From positions 1-64,000 of the forward strand of contig NZ_JAQUVZ010000003.1 of the NCBI RefSeq assembly GCF_028693135.1: a stretch of 64,000 bases of DNA. The letters run 5' to 3'. The notes under the pieces were generated by a model, which saw only the letters and a program-made list of their open reading frames with translations, did not search any database and had not been told where the DNA came from. A program made the translations under genes and the position numbers. This DNA is from Methanosarcina sp. (GTDB lineage Archaea > Halobacteriota > Methanosarcinia > Methanosarcinales > Methanosarcinaceae). This document shows, one piece after another, positions 8,616-16,782 of the stretch. Positions within the stretch are counted from its first letter, which is position 1. Every line of letters begins with the position of its first letter.

Positions 8616-10340
8616 ATGAAACAAAAATTACTACTATTTAGTGCGCTGCTAATTATGTTCCTTTTAGCAGGAACAGTAAGTGCAGGTGAAAATACAGAGG
8701 ATACAGATGCTGTATTGGTTTCGGTGACTGATCCTGTCAATACGGATGGGGACACCGTAGCCCCGAACGTGACACTTATTTCCCCGGCGGAACTCGCCGT
8801 CGTCAGCATGAAGAATCCTCTTATATTCAATTTCACCTCTCAGGATGATACCCAGAACCTTTATTACCAGGTGTACATCGACGGAGAACCTTTTGCTGAA
8901 TACGGTTCCGGGAGCATGACCTCAGGGCAGTATAAAGAAATTCCCTACGCAGGTCTCCTCTCTGATGGCCCTCACAACTGTTCCGTTTATATCGAGGACC
9001 AATCCGGGAATAACTGTACAAGTGAAGTCCGGAAATTCTATGTAAACTTTAATGGACTTCAGGTTTCCCTCATTTCCCCGAATGGTGGGTTCGTTTATGC
9101 AAACCCGGAATTTAACTTCAGTGTTTCAGGAGGGGCAGGGCTGCCTTTCGATTACGAACTGCTTATTAACGGTATGAAAGTAAAGGACGGCACGTTAGTT
9201 GTTGGAGAAGATGAAGTTAACTACTATTTAGTAAATGCAATGGTTGAAGATGCAGAGAACATACCATGGACCGTGCGTATTACTGACTGTGCGGGTACCG
9301 TCTCTGAACCTATTCCACTTTTGTTCTCTGTTGATACTACGGCCCCGGCTGCTGTGGCAAACCTGTGTGTTTTGGACTCACTGAGCAACACAGAATGGTA
9401 CTATACGTACGATGAGCCCGGACTGTACGTTAGCTGGGATAAAAACATCGACGGCGATCTTGCATTTAATCCATATGTAATTCTCATCAGCGATTCCATG
9501 CCCTCGAGTATTCTGGACATGAAACAGGCAGTGCCTGTAAGCATGATCTATGACGCTGGCACTTATATGTATATGAACATTGGAACGTATGATGGGAAGC
9601 CCCTCGTCTACGGTAAGGACTACTGGGTAGCTGTTATTGCCCTGGATAAGGCTGGCAACTGCAACGACAACGTTGCCCTTTGCGGCCCGGTTCAGACATA
9701 CGAAGACATGACCCTCATGCTTGATGCAGGCTGGAACCTGAAATCCGTACCTCAGAATCTGGCTACTTTCAATGCGGATCCAGACTCGGTCTTTGGAGAA
9801 TCCAGCACAGTAATTTACTGGACCGGTAACTGCTGGGAATTCCCGAAGACTATCGAACCGTGTAAGGGTTACTGGGTCTACACTCCGGAAGCTAGCGTTA
9901 GCAATGTGAAGTTCAAGCCAATGTCAATTGATGGTACAACTCCCGATTTACCCGCCTCTCTTGACCTCGCTCCCGGCTGGCAGATGATAGGGCACACCTC
10001 TACAGTGCCTGTACACTGGTCCAAGACACTGGGTTCATTGCAATTGCAGGGCCTGCTGGGTTCAGAATATAAGTTCTCCAACCTTATCACGTATTCTCAC
10101 AATGAAGGTTGGGGCGGCACCATCTCTCTTGGAATCTGGGACCTGGTCGGTGCAGAAGAGTCCGTGGCTGCATTCCCGGTTCAATTCCTTCAGTCTGAGG
10201 GCCTTATGTGCCCAGGACAGGGATACTGGATCTTCATGAAGGAAGACGGTACCTATGCTTCCATCGAAAGTGTGGGGATCGACGTGAATACCGCTCCCGG
10301 AAATGATACTTTGCCCGAAAATGATACCTTGCCCCTGTAA
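8616..10340 (+). CDS. Secreted protein with Ig-like domains and two GYW-type repeats
   Basis: 574 residues. A signal peptide is clear (KLLLFSALLIMFLLAGTVSAGE). Residues about 45-140 and 150-245 look like two Ig-like beta sandwiches (DTVAPNVTLISPAE; LQVSLISPNGGFVYANPEF), followed by a fibronectin-III-like part. The C-terminal third holds two related repeats, MLDAGWNLKSVPQ...CKGYWVYTP and LAPGWQMIGHTS...GQGYWIFMK. The extreme end NDTLPENDTLPL lacks a PGF sorting signal or membrane anchor, so the protein may be released or bound to the three anchored partners that follow. Several NXT/NXS sites suit glycosylation. The exact function is unknown. Confidence 0.8.
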   Translation: MKQKLLLFSALLIMFLLAGTVSAGENTEDTDAVLVSVTDPVNTDGDTVAPNVTLISPAELAVVSMKNPLIFNFTSQDDTQNLYYQVYIDGEPFAEYGSGSMTSGQYKEIPYAGLLSDGPHNCSVYIEDQSGNNCTSEVRKFYVNFNGLQVSLISPNGGFVYANPEFNFSVSGGAGLPFDYELLINGMKVKDGTLVVGEDEVNYYLVNAMVEDAENIPWTVRITDCAGTVSEPIPLLFSVDTTAPAAVANLCVLDSLSNTEWYYTYDEPGLYVSWDKNIDGDLAFNPYVILISDSMPSSILDMKQAVPVSMIYDAGTYMYMNIGTYDGKPLVYGKDYWVAVIALDKAGNCNDNVALCGPVQTYEDMTLMLDAGWNLKSVPQNLATFNADPDSVFGESSTVIYWTGNCWEFPKTIEPCKGYWVYTPEASVSNVKFKPMSIDGTTPDLPASLDLAPGWQMIGHTSTVPVHWSKTLGSLQLQGLLGSEYKFSNLITYSHNEGWGGTISLGIWDLVGAEESVAAFPVQFLQSEGLMCPGQGYWIFMKEDGTYASIESVGIDVNTAPGNDTLPENDTLPL

Positions 10341-10367
10341 AGGGTGAAATTTCGAAAACAAGTAACT

Positions 10368-10396
10368 TTTCAGCCAGTCAGGCTGAAAGGTTTTTT
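10368..10396 (+). terminator. Hairpin terminator
   Basis: Perfect 8-bp stem TTTCAGCC/GGCTGAAA with loop AGTCA, then GG and TTTTTTC. It follows the 574-aa gene and may separate or attenuate the three downstream genes. Confidence 0.7.
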
Positions 10397-10432
10397 CTTT
10401 TTTCTTGTTTGCGTAGCAATCGGAGGTAAATC

Positions 10433-11131
10433 ATGAACAGGATATTAAAAAATAGTTTATTGGGAACAGCTGTACTTATGTTATTTTTCATAACAGCTGC
10501 TCATACAGGTATGGCAGGGGAAGAAATCCCGGTCCCTCTGCTCCCGATGACAGTGCAGGGAGTTGCCCTGATTGATGGGACTCCGGCTCCCACAGGCACT
10601 GTTGTTGCAGCTTACCTTAATGGAGAGCAGGTAGAAGAGTTTCTCGTAAATACTTCCTCGGGAGATTTCACTTTCTATATTTCCGGAAAAGCTGAGGATG
10701 AAGGAAAACCAATTACCTTTACAGTTGATGGGAAGGATACAGGAAAGAGTTTTGACTGGAAATCCGGAGAGGTAGTCTCGTCCGTCGAACTTTCGGTCGG
10801 TGCTGTAGCTGATTCCGGGAGTTCTAAAAAGAGCTCAACACCAAGTTCAAGTTCCGGAGCGGCAAAAATCAATGAATCGGAAGCTTCTGGAGCTGAGGTT
10901 ACTGAAAGTTCAGTTCCTCAACAGAATGTAACAGTTAAGGAAAAAACGGTCCCGGAAAATACAGTTGCCGATTCAGGTGAAGATACCGGGATTGAACAGA
11001 GCACAGAGTCGTCTGAAGATTCCTCTGAAACAAGCAGTACTCCAGGTTTTCAGATTATTTATGCGGTTGTAGGCCTCATTCTACTAACTTTCGGATCCAA
11101 TTTCGGGAGGGAATCGAGAAAGAAGCCCTGA
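10433..11131 (+). CDS. Secreted protein with PGF-type C-terminal anchor
   Basis: 232 residues from an ATG behind GGAGG (10423-10427). Signal peptide (GTAVLMLFFITAAHTGMAG), then a beta-rich domain VQGVALIDGTPAPTGTVVAAYLNG that recurs in the next gene, then a long Ser/Glu/Thr-rich stalk (about 130-200). It ends STPGFQIIYAVVGLILLTFG followed by basic residues RESRKKP. PGF, a hydrophobic helix and a basic tail make an archaeosortase A-like sorting signal, so the mature protein is probably fixed to a lipid in the envelope. Unknown function; likely surface or S-layer associated. Confidence 0.8.
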   Translation: MNRILKNSLLGTAVLMLFFITAAHTGMAGEEIPVPLLPMTVQGVALIDGTPAPTGTVVAAYLNGEQVEEFLVNTSSGDFTFYISGKAEDEGKPITFTVDGKDTGKSFDWKSGEVVSSVELSVGAVADSGSSKKSSTPSSSSGAAKINESEASGAEVTESSVPQQNVTVKEKTVPENTVADSGEDTGIEQSTESSEDSSETSSTPGFQIIYAVVGLILLTFGSNFGRESRKKP

Positions 11132-11182
11132 TAGATCTTTGTAAAAGGATCTGCACGGGTAACGTGAAAATCTCAAGGTGAT

Positions 11183-12007
11183 ATGGTGACCATCAAGGAC
11201 AAATACTTAAAAATTTTATCGTGTCTGGTTATTCTGGTACTGGGCATGTCCCTTATTCCGGTTGCATCTGCCAGCAGTATTCCTTCGATTCCCAATGCGT
11301 TTGAAGGAAAGCTGATTACAGGCGATGCCGATGCACCCGCAGGAACTATTATTTCAGCTTATATAGATTCTGAGCTTGCTGGCAGTAATACTATCGATGA
11401 AGCAGGAGAATACCAGCTATTAGTCTCGGGTACCGAGGAGGATAACGGAAAACAGATAATCTTCAAGCTGGGCCTCGTTGAATCCGAGCCTGTCTCCGTG
11501 ACCTACCAGCAAGGCGCTACGCCGGTAAAGGGACTCGATCTTACTTTCGAAGGAGATTTTGTATCTCCAGTCATAGAAAACTGCTTTGCATCTCCTGTGT
11601 ACATCCTGAATGACGGAAAGGATTACTCAGCTATCAGAGCAAAAGTCTCGGATGACTTGTCCGGGGTTCTGTCAGTAACCATTGATCTCACTCCCATAGG
11701 TGGAGAAGTGGTTCCATTGACACTCGAAGACGGAGGCATTTATACCTGCAATGTAGGAAGTACTCAGGCAGGAATGTTTAAACTCGCCCTTACAGCTACG
11801 GATTACTTCGGGAATACAGTTACGGATGAAGACAGCATCTTGATCACCGTAGTTTCAGAAGATGAGCTCACGACAAGGTATGGAGGCGCTGATAAGAGTT
11901 TCTCTGCCGAAGAAATCAACAACATTGTAAATAATAATGAAATCTCCAGCAGGAGCAAATACGCAATTCTGGATATTTACTTTGCTGACGGGTGGGATCG
12001 GATATGA
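11183..12007 (+). CDS. Secreted protein sharing a domain with its neighbour
   Basis: 274 residues with signal peptide (ILSCLVILVLGMSLIPVASAS) and AAGGTGA ribosome site. The first domain (FEGKLITGDADAPAGTIISAYIDS) is related to that of the preceding protein, a likely tandem duplication. Residues about 125-220 resemble a bacterial-type Ig-like domain (SPVIENCFASPVYILNDG). No C-terminal anchor is visible. Its TGA overlaps the ATG of the next gene as ATGA, so the two are likely translated together and may form one surface complex. Confidence 0.8.
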   Translation: MVTIKDKYLKILSCLVILVLGMSLIPVASASSIPSIPNAFEGKLITGDADAPAGTIISAYIDSELAGSNTIDEAGEYQLLVSGTEEDNGKQIIFKLGLVESEPVSVTYQQGATPVKGLDLTFEGDFVSPVIENCFASPVYILNDGKDYSAIRAKVSDDLSGVLSVTIDLTPIGGEVVPLTLEDGGIYTCNVGSTQAGMFKLALTATDYFGNTVTDEDSILITVVSEDELTTRYGGADKSFSAEEINNIVNNNEISSRSKYAILDIYFADGWDRI

Positions 12008-13074
12008 AACGGTTTGAGTTTAAAATTGCTTTTGTACTGCTCCTGACCCTGGTCTTATGCACAGCACCGGCTTCTGCAGGCAGTGCAGAAAGGACTCTTT
12101 ATTCTTCAGTTAGCACCAATGAGGTGTTTCAGGTAACGGTTAATGTAGCCGATTATGGTGCAGCCGGTCAGGTTCTGGAAAAACTTCCTGCAGGTTTCAC
12201 ATACGTCAGCTCAACCCTTCCGGAGGAAGCTGTAACTGTAAACGGAGACGAGGTTTCCTTCCTGCTGATGACTGAAAAGAGCTTCAGCTACACCCTTAAA
12301 GCTCCTGCATCAACTGGCACATACCAGTTCACGGGTCTTTTAAGGGATATCAATAAAAATGAATTCTCTGTCCTCCCTGCCCGTTCATCCATCAGGGTCA
12401 TAACCTCCGGAGGTTCAGGTGGATCTGGAGGTCCCCTCGAGTCTCAGAGCAATGTTGAAGCTAAAGAGCTTTCCCAGGCAGTCGTCACCAATGGAACAAA
12501 TGTAAGGTTTGATTTTCCAAATGGTGTAACCTGCATAAGGTATGTGGAGTTTGACGCCAGGAAAACTCTCGGGAGAATCACTACTATTGCCGAAATGCTG
12601 AAAGGCCAGTCAAAGCTGGTTTCAAGCCTGCCTGAAGGCACGGTTTATAAGAATGTGAACATCTGGGTGGGTTCCGGAGGGATCGCAAATTCTGACAATT
12701 TCGAAAACGCAGTCATTGGTTTCAGAGTCAACAAGGCCTGGCTAGAAGAAAACGAGGTTGATACGGATTCGTTAAGCCTCTGGTACTATAACGATTCATG
12801 GAGCAAACTTGAGACCATGAAAATAGATGAGGAAAACGACACATACGTCTACTTCGAAGCCAGAACCCCAGGGTTCGGACCCTTTGTAATTGTTGCATCT
12901 GGTAAAGACGGATCTGGTTCGATAGATGTCAAGCCTGTTCCGACTGAAACCTCGGGAGATGATGTGAAATCAGAACCTGAAAAACCTGCAAGCTCTACGC
13001 CTGGTTTTGAATTAACAGCTGTTCTGGGAACAGTTGGAGCCGCATACGGCATCATGAGAAGAAGAAAGTTTTAA
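12004..13074 (+). CDS. PGF-pre-PGF domain surface protein with PGF-CTERM anchor
   Basis: I start at ATG 12004 (MKRFEFKIAFVLLLTLVLC) because it gives a clean signal peptide and an ATGA overlap with the gene before; a GTG at 11992 also exists. After a beta-rich N-terminal part and a GGSGGSGG linker (about 139-146), residues 160-300 match the PGF-pre-PGF domain (VRFDFPNGVTCIRYVEFDA; YNDSWSKLETM; ARTPGFGPFVIVA). The end STPGFELTAVLGTVGAAYG plus RRRKF is a textbook PGF-CTERM signal for archaeosortase A cleavage and lipid anchoring. Last gene of the surface-protein run. Confidence 0.88.
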   Translation: MKRFEFKIAFVLLLTLVLCTAPASAGSAERTLYSSVSTNEVFQVTVNVADYGAAGQVLEKLPAGFTYVSSTLPEEAVTVNGDEVSFLLMTEKSFSYTLKAPASTGTYQFTGLLRDINKNEFSVLPARSSIRVITSGGSGGSGGPLESQSNVEAKELSQAVVTNGTNVRFDFPNGVTCIRYVEFDARKTLGRITTIAEMLKGQSKLVSSLPEGTVYKNVNIWVGSGGIANSDNFENAVIGFRVNKAWLEENEVDTDSLSLWYYNDSWSKLETMKIDEENDTYVYFEARTPGFGPFVIVASGKDGSGSIDVKPVPTETSGDDVKSEPEKPASSTPGFELTAVLGTVGAAYGIMRRRKF

Positions 13075-13098
13075 ATGCCTAAATAAATTCCCAGTTTG

Positions 13099-13132
13099 AA
13101 GCAGCATCTAAAGCTGCTTATTCTTTTCTTTT
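13099..13132 (+). terminator. Hairpin terminator of the surface-protein run
   Basis: Perfect 7-bp stem AAGCAGC/GCTGCTT around ATCTAAA, followed by a T-rich tail ATTCTTTTCTTTTCC. Confidence 0.7.
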
Positions 13133-13140
13133 CCGAGTTG

Positions 13141-13236
13141 TGATTCGGGATCACAGGAAATCGGAGATTTTCTGGGAGTTGCGATGTAATCGCAACAGTA
13201 CGCGGTCCTTTTCGCTGCGCGCAAGAGGACGAAGGA
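13141..13236 (+). repeat. Dispersed hairpin repeat R1, copy a
   Basis: Contains the hairpin GTTGCGAT-GTA-ATCGCAAC (perfect 8-bp stem), preceded by an AAATC...GATTT pairing and followed by TACGCGGTCCTTTTCGCTGC. Related copies lie at 14163-14358 (two) and 17730-17792 (partial). Confidence 0.75.
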
Positions 13237-13467
13237 ATGATAAATATATAACTTCTAAATTTCAGTTTGGGAATCGATTTCCAGTTCCATTTCCCCCAAT
13301 AACCATTCTTGGCAACAAAATCCTTGATATTATATTTGTATCGTTCCTAAGTAAATCAGGCAAAATTAAATCACTCAAAAGTAAATAAGTCAAAAAAGAA
13401 AATATTTTTGAAAGATGTAGCCTGAAATCTTGAAGTTTTTCCGGCTTATTAACTTACTTTTATTAGC

Positions 13468-13824
13468 TCACCAGCCCTGGATTTCTCCTTCTGGTTCGTC
13501 TTCATCATGGTAAAAATGAAATTCTTTTTTTTCGGTATCTTCTGCAAACACAAACTTCTCTTCAATTCCTATTTTTGCAAATGTAAGAGCATCATCACCA
13601 TCTCTTACAGCCGGCAGGATGTCCACATCTACATGATCCTTAATATTGCTTTCCGGAAGAAAAGCCGTTATGATAAACCAGTCAATTCCCCCTGAGTGTT
13701 CCTCACTTACATATCGGCTATTGTCTGGTGGAATCTTTGTAGCTTTCTGAGGCATTTCGGACCCATCAGCTCGATAAGCTACAAACCGGATAGTATAGTC
13801 AGTTTTATTCTTTATTATAGCCAT
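13468..13824 (-). CDS. Hypothetical protein, 118 aa
   Basis: A small acidic soluble protein (IKNKTDYTIRFVAYRADGSE...HDEDEPEGEIQGW) without signal peptide, membrane helix or cysteine motif. The ATG at 13824 is preceded by GGGATGAG, a fair ribosome site. The predicted composition is beta-strand rich. I do not recognise the family. A second small frame ends 4 bp upstream on the same strand and may be its partner or the tail of a truncated gene. Confidence 0.6.
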   Translation of the reverse strand: MAIIKNKTDYTIRFVAYRADGSEMPQKATKIPPDNSRYVSEEHSGGIDWFIITAFLPESNIKDHVDVDILPAVRDGDDALTFAKIGIEEKFVFAEDTEKKEFHFYHDEDEPEGEIQGW

Positions 13825-13828
13825 TATC

Positions 13829-14050
13829 TCATCCCTCTATCTTAATCCACTGGTAATCTCCCATTTCAAGAAATTTTATACCTAAATCTACTTCTGAAGA
13901 GTAAATACTTTTGGATGCAAAATTTCTGAAAGGCGTCACGCTGCTTAAAAATGCGCCAATATTTGATCTCGACAGCTGTTTTTTAACTACAAAAGATATT
14001 TTTTGACCGCATAACTTTTTTAAATTAATATTTGGCTTTAATAGCACCAT
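13829..14050 (-). CDS. Small hypothetical ORF, 73 aa (possibly truncated)
   Basis: Ends 4 bp before the 118-aa gene on the same strand and has a plausible soluble composition (SKSIYSSEVDLGIKFLEMGDYQWIKIEG). The start at 14050 has no clear ribosome site, and the repeat-rich sequence just upstream suggests the 5' part may have been lost. Could be a C-terminal fragment. No family recognised. Confidence 0.35.
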   Translation of the reverse strand: MVLLKPNINLKKLCGQKISFVVKKQLSRSNIGAFLSSVTPFRNFASKSIYSSEVDLGIKFLEMGDYQWIKIEG

Positions 14051-14162
14051 TTCAGATTTTTATGGACAAGAGTCTCAAATACAAAGAATATAATGCCGGC
14101 TCGAAATTTAGAACTCTGACCCATACAACCTTCTTCTCCATACCATATCGTTTTTGTCCCTC

Positions 14163-14358
14163 CCGAATTGCGCTTTGGGATCTCAGAAAATCGAAGATTT
14201 TCTGGGAGTTGCGATGTAATAGCAACAGTGTGCGGTCCTTTTCGCTGCCCGAATTGCGCTTTGGGATCTCAGGAAATCGAAGATTTTCTGGGAGTTGCGA
14301 TGTAATCGCAACAGTACGCGGTCCTTTTCGCTGCGCTCAAGAGGACTACTTGATGGGT
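14163..14358 (+). repeat. Dispersed hairpin repeat R1, copies b and c in tandem
   Basis: Two head-to-tail copies, each starting CCCGAATTGCGCTTTGGGA. Copy b has a perfect CAGAAAATC-GAA-GATTTTCTG hairpin. Copy c has the perfect GTTGCGAT-GTA-ATCGCAAC hairpin and ends CGCTGCGCTCAAGAGGAC like the copy at 17730. Confidence 0.8.
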
Positions 14359-14403
14359 TTTAACAGTGAGTGTAATTCAAGAGGACAGAATTAAAAATGT
14401 TTA

Positions 14404-14481
14404 TGACCCGTACAACGTCATTCGCCTTATTGTGTCGTTTTTGTCACGCTCGACGCAGGAGAGCGGTTTTCAGACAAAAAA
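14404..14481 (+). repeat. Dispersed repeat R2, copy 1
   Basis: About 78 bp beginning TGACCCGTACAACGTCATTC and containing GTCGTTTTTGTCACGCTCGA. A close copy is at 37309-37388, and a weak partial one lies at 14118-14163 next to R1 copy b. Confidence 0.7.
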
Positions 14482-14650
14482 GATGAAGTGCGAGGAAAAA
14501 CTATCGAGAAACACTTCGGATATTCCCGAATAATGGTAACCGATGAATGAGGAATCACTTAAATGCTGGCTGAACTGCTGGCTGCAATAAAAAGAAAAAA
14601 ATCAGCAGGTTAAAGAAAGCCGAACTGATAATTCAGACATTAAACGGCGT

Positions 14651-14750
14651 GGTGAACTACCCCCCGCTAAAGCTGTGAGGCTTCCTGCTTCATACCTCGA
14701 ACTACCGTTCACAAGTCCACAGGCTCTACCCTCTGTCCCAGAGGTGAAAA
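14651..14750 (-). mobile_element. IS200/IS605-type right-end remnant
   Basis: Read on the minus strand it has GGGTAGAGCCTGTGGACTTG, then GAAGCAGGAAGCCTCACAG and GGGGTAGTTCACCA, the same order as at 52552-52692. No tnpB codons were recognised. Confidence 0.6.
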
Positions 14751-14859
14751 ATTATTTAATACAAATATTTCTGGTTTCCTTGGCTTGGTTATCGCTTAGG
14801 AATTCAGTACATCGTATAGGACTGAATAGTATTTCAAGGTTAGAAGATAGCGAAAATGA

Positions 14860-14905
14860 GAGAAGTTTACGCCATTCATCCCGCAAGCTAAAGCAAGGGG
14901 CTTTC
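14860..14905 (-). mobile_element. Possible second IS605-type end hairpin
   Basis: On the minus strand CCCCTTGCTTTAGCTTGCGG is followed by GATGAATGGCGT, a layout like hairpin ends of IS1341/IS605 elements. It may mark a further decayed element end next to 14651-14750. Weak evidence. Confidence 0.35.
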
Positions 14906-14981
14906 TGCCTGTCACAAGTAAAATGACTGCGGGTCAGAAGAATCAAGCTGGTTGTTCAAACTAATTAAACCTTCAAGCAAA

Positions 14982-15914
14982 TTAAACCAGCAGGTTAATC
15001 GGGTGTCTGTTTGCAGGCTCGATGTCCAGATCAGCCACGGATTCAGCAATCATGATGTCGCTCATCGCAGCCATGGGAAAAACGTATGGGGCATATTCTA
15101 TCGGGCCGTAGAGAATGAAATCCCCGCCTGCCGCCTGTTGCAGGCAGGTTGAGCCTATGTCGCAGATTTTATACAGAACCGGGTCTTTTTCTTTCTGCCG
15201 GGTCAGCCAGTTCCAGGCTGAAGGAGCATTATGAATTCCCGAGCCTGTGGGATGTCCCCATTTTGCTTTTGCGGTAATGGTCATTCTGAGAGCTATTCCA
15301 GCTCCGTTTCCCATAGGGGTGATGCTAGGGTCGATAAGCTTGTTAATTATTCCACACCTGTCTGCAATTGAGAGAAGCCCCTCTTCTAAAAGCCCTGCCC
15401 CTGTTTCGAGCAGTTCCATCCTGCCCTGGAGAGAGGAGTCCGTTGCATTAAAACCGAGGATAATAGAACTGTCAATATCGGACTGCGCAAGAGCCTCTAT
15501 TTCGGAAGCATTTATGCTCATGTTTATGGAGTTATAGACTGCCCTGTCTGCAAGCCCTATTTCACTCACATACTGTGCTGCATGTGAACGCACGGTCCCT
15601 TCGGGGGAATCGATGAGAAACGGGGAATCCGAGACCTCTGCAATAAAATCAATATAGCGCGTAATGCTTTCGTGGGTTGTGCCAAATATATGGACCATAT
15701 GGGGATTTCCGGTAGTATCCGAACCCGACTCCTGCAGGTTTACGAGCTTTTCGGCAGCAGCCCGGTCAAAAAGTCCTTTTGCCGCGTCTTCTACGATTTC
15801 GTGTTTATTGTAAAAAATAGTCCCTGCAAGTACGGTAGGTAGTTCTCCCGGCTGCCCGCCTATCTTTACCCCTGCAATGTTAACAATTTCCTGTTCTTTC
15901 TGGAACTTAAACAT
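14982..15914 (-). CDS. mtxH: MtrH-like methyltransferase subunit, MtxH
   Basis: About 310 residues related to MtrH, the subunit of tetrahydromethanopterin S-methyltransferase that moves the methyl group between methyl-H4MPT and the corrinoid of MtrA. Start taken at ATG 15914 (MFKFQKEQEIVNIAGVKIGG), which matches MtrH N-termini and has GAGGG upstream; a longer frame begins at 15950. Family stretches include AGTIFYNKHEIVEDAAKG, GNPHMVHIFGTT, SPFLIDSPEGTVR and SITPMGNGAGIALRM. No mtrEDCBAFG genes are near, so it belongs to the separate mtxXAH group and probably serves another methyl transfer. An 18-bp minisatellite separates it from mtxA upstream. Confidence 0.85.
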   Translation of the reverse strand: MFKFQKEQEIVNIAGVKIGGQPGELPTVLAGTIFYNKHEIVEDAAKGLFDRAAAEKLVNLQESGSDTTGNPHMVHIFGTTHESITRYIDFIAEVSDSPFLIDSPEGTVRSHAAQYVSEIGLADRAVYNSINMSINASEIEALAQSDIDSSIILGFNATDSSLQGRMELLETGAGLLEEGLLSIADRCGIINKLIDPSITPMGNGAGIALRMTITAKAKWGHPTGSGIHNAPSAWNWLTRQKEKDPVLYKICDIGSTCLQQAAGGDFILYGPIEYAPYVFPMAAMSDIMIAESVADLDIEPANRHPINLLV

Positions 15915-15986
15915 TTTTACGCCCTCAAAATTCACACTTCTCAAATTCACTTACTTCTTTTGATGTCAGGAATCTAATTAACTCTC

Positions 15987-16130
15987 TTAATTACAAAACA
16001 TCCCTTAATTACAAAACATCCCTTAATTACAAAACATCCCTTAATTACAAAATATCCCTTAATTACAAAATATCCCTTAATTACAAAACATCCCTTAATT
16101 ACAAAACATCCCTTAATTACAAAACATTCA
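15987..16130. repeat. 18-bp minisatellite between mtxA and mtxH
   Basis: Eight copies of TTAATTACAAAACATCCC at exact 18-bp spacing (15987, 16005, 16023, 16041, 16059, 16077, 16095, 16113), with C/T variation at one place. It fills most of the spacer upstream of mtxH. Confidence 0.9.
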
Positions 16131-16188
16131 TATAAATCATGCTGATTAAAAATATATTTTCTAATTAATATATCTCCGGATTGGAGGA

Positions 16189-16782
16189 TCAGAGGCTTTT
16201 TGCCAGGCAGATAATTCCTGCCATTGAATCCATTACGAATTCTTCTGAGATTATCACATCCCCTGAAGTGGGGACTGCAAAAGAGGACTGCCTCTTTTTT
16301 GGGGCGCAGACAACTATGGGCTCTTCAGGGTATGCTTCGCCCTTATCCTTATAATCTTCAACGAGCTTCCGGATCTCTTCGGGATCGTTTAACCCTATTC
16401 TGTCCAGAAGAGTAACCTGCTGCTGGAAGCGTTCGACTGCATCTCTTGAGATATTTTCTATAAAGGGAATTGCGCCCTGAGAACCTGTAATCCTGCCTTT
16501 TTCGTCAATCCCATTTGCGTGGATTGCAAGCAGGGAATGGCCTGCCAGATGGCCCCGTGACTCGGTCCCGCAGACCAGGACATACCGGATATTGGAGTTT
16601 GAAATTACGTTTACAATTATTTTTTCGACACCCAGGTTTTCAGTCTTTGAACTCCCCCAGATGGCGGCATCAGGGCAGGCGTCAAAGTTGCTTGCAAGGG
16701 TTACGACTGCAATCCTGGAGTCCGGTTTTCCTGTAACGTAGTCCCCTTTTACAGGGGGCCAGCTCTCTGCAATTGTCTTCAG
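16189..16782 (-). CDS. mtxA: MtrA-like corrinoid protein MtxA, apparent CTG start
   Basis: An uninterrupted frame of 197 codons on the minus strand, related to Mtr[73 protein letters not shown]. The histidine of RGHLAGHS corresponds to the region of MtrA that ligands the corrinoid cobalt. The C-terminal membrane helix of MtrA is missing, so the protein is probably soluble. No ATG, GTG or TTG fits the N-terminus; CTG at 16782-16780 sits behind AGGTGA and overlaps the mtxX stop as CTGA, copying the common ATGA coupling. Another non-standard start is possible. It lies between mtxX and mtxH. Confidence 0.85.
   Translation of the reverse strand: MKTIAESWPPVKGDYVTGKPDSRIAVVTLASNFDACPDAAIWGSSKTENLGVEKIIVNVISNSNIRYVLVCGTESRGHLAGHSLLAIHANGIDEKGRITGSQGAIPFIENISRDAVERFQQQVTLLDRIGLNDPEEIRKLVEDYKDKGEAYPEEPIVVCAPKKRQSSFAVPTSGDVIISEEFVMDSMAGIICLAKSL

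Noticed and set aside
15987-16130. CRISPR-like repeat
   Set aside because: Repeats are contiguous 18-bp units without spacers.
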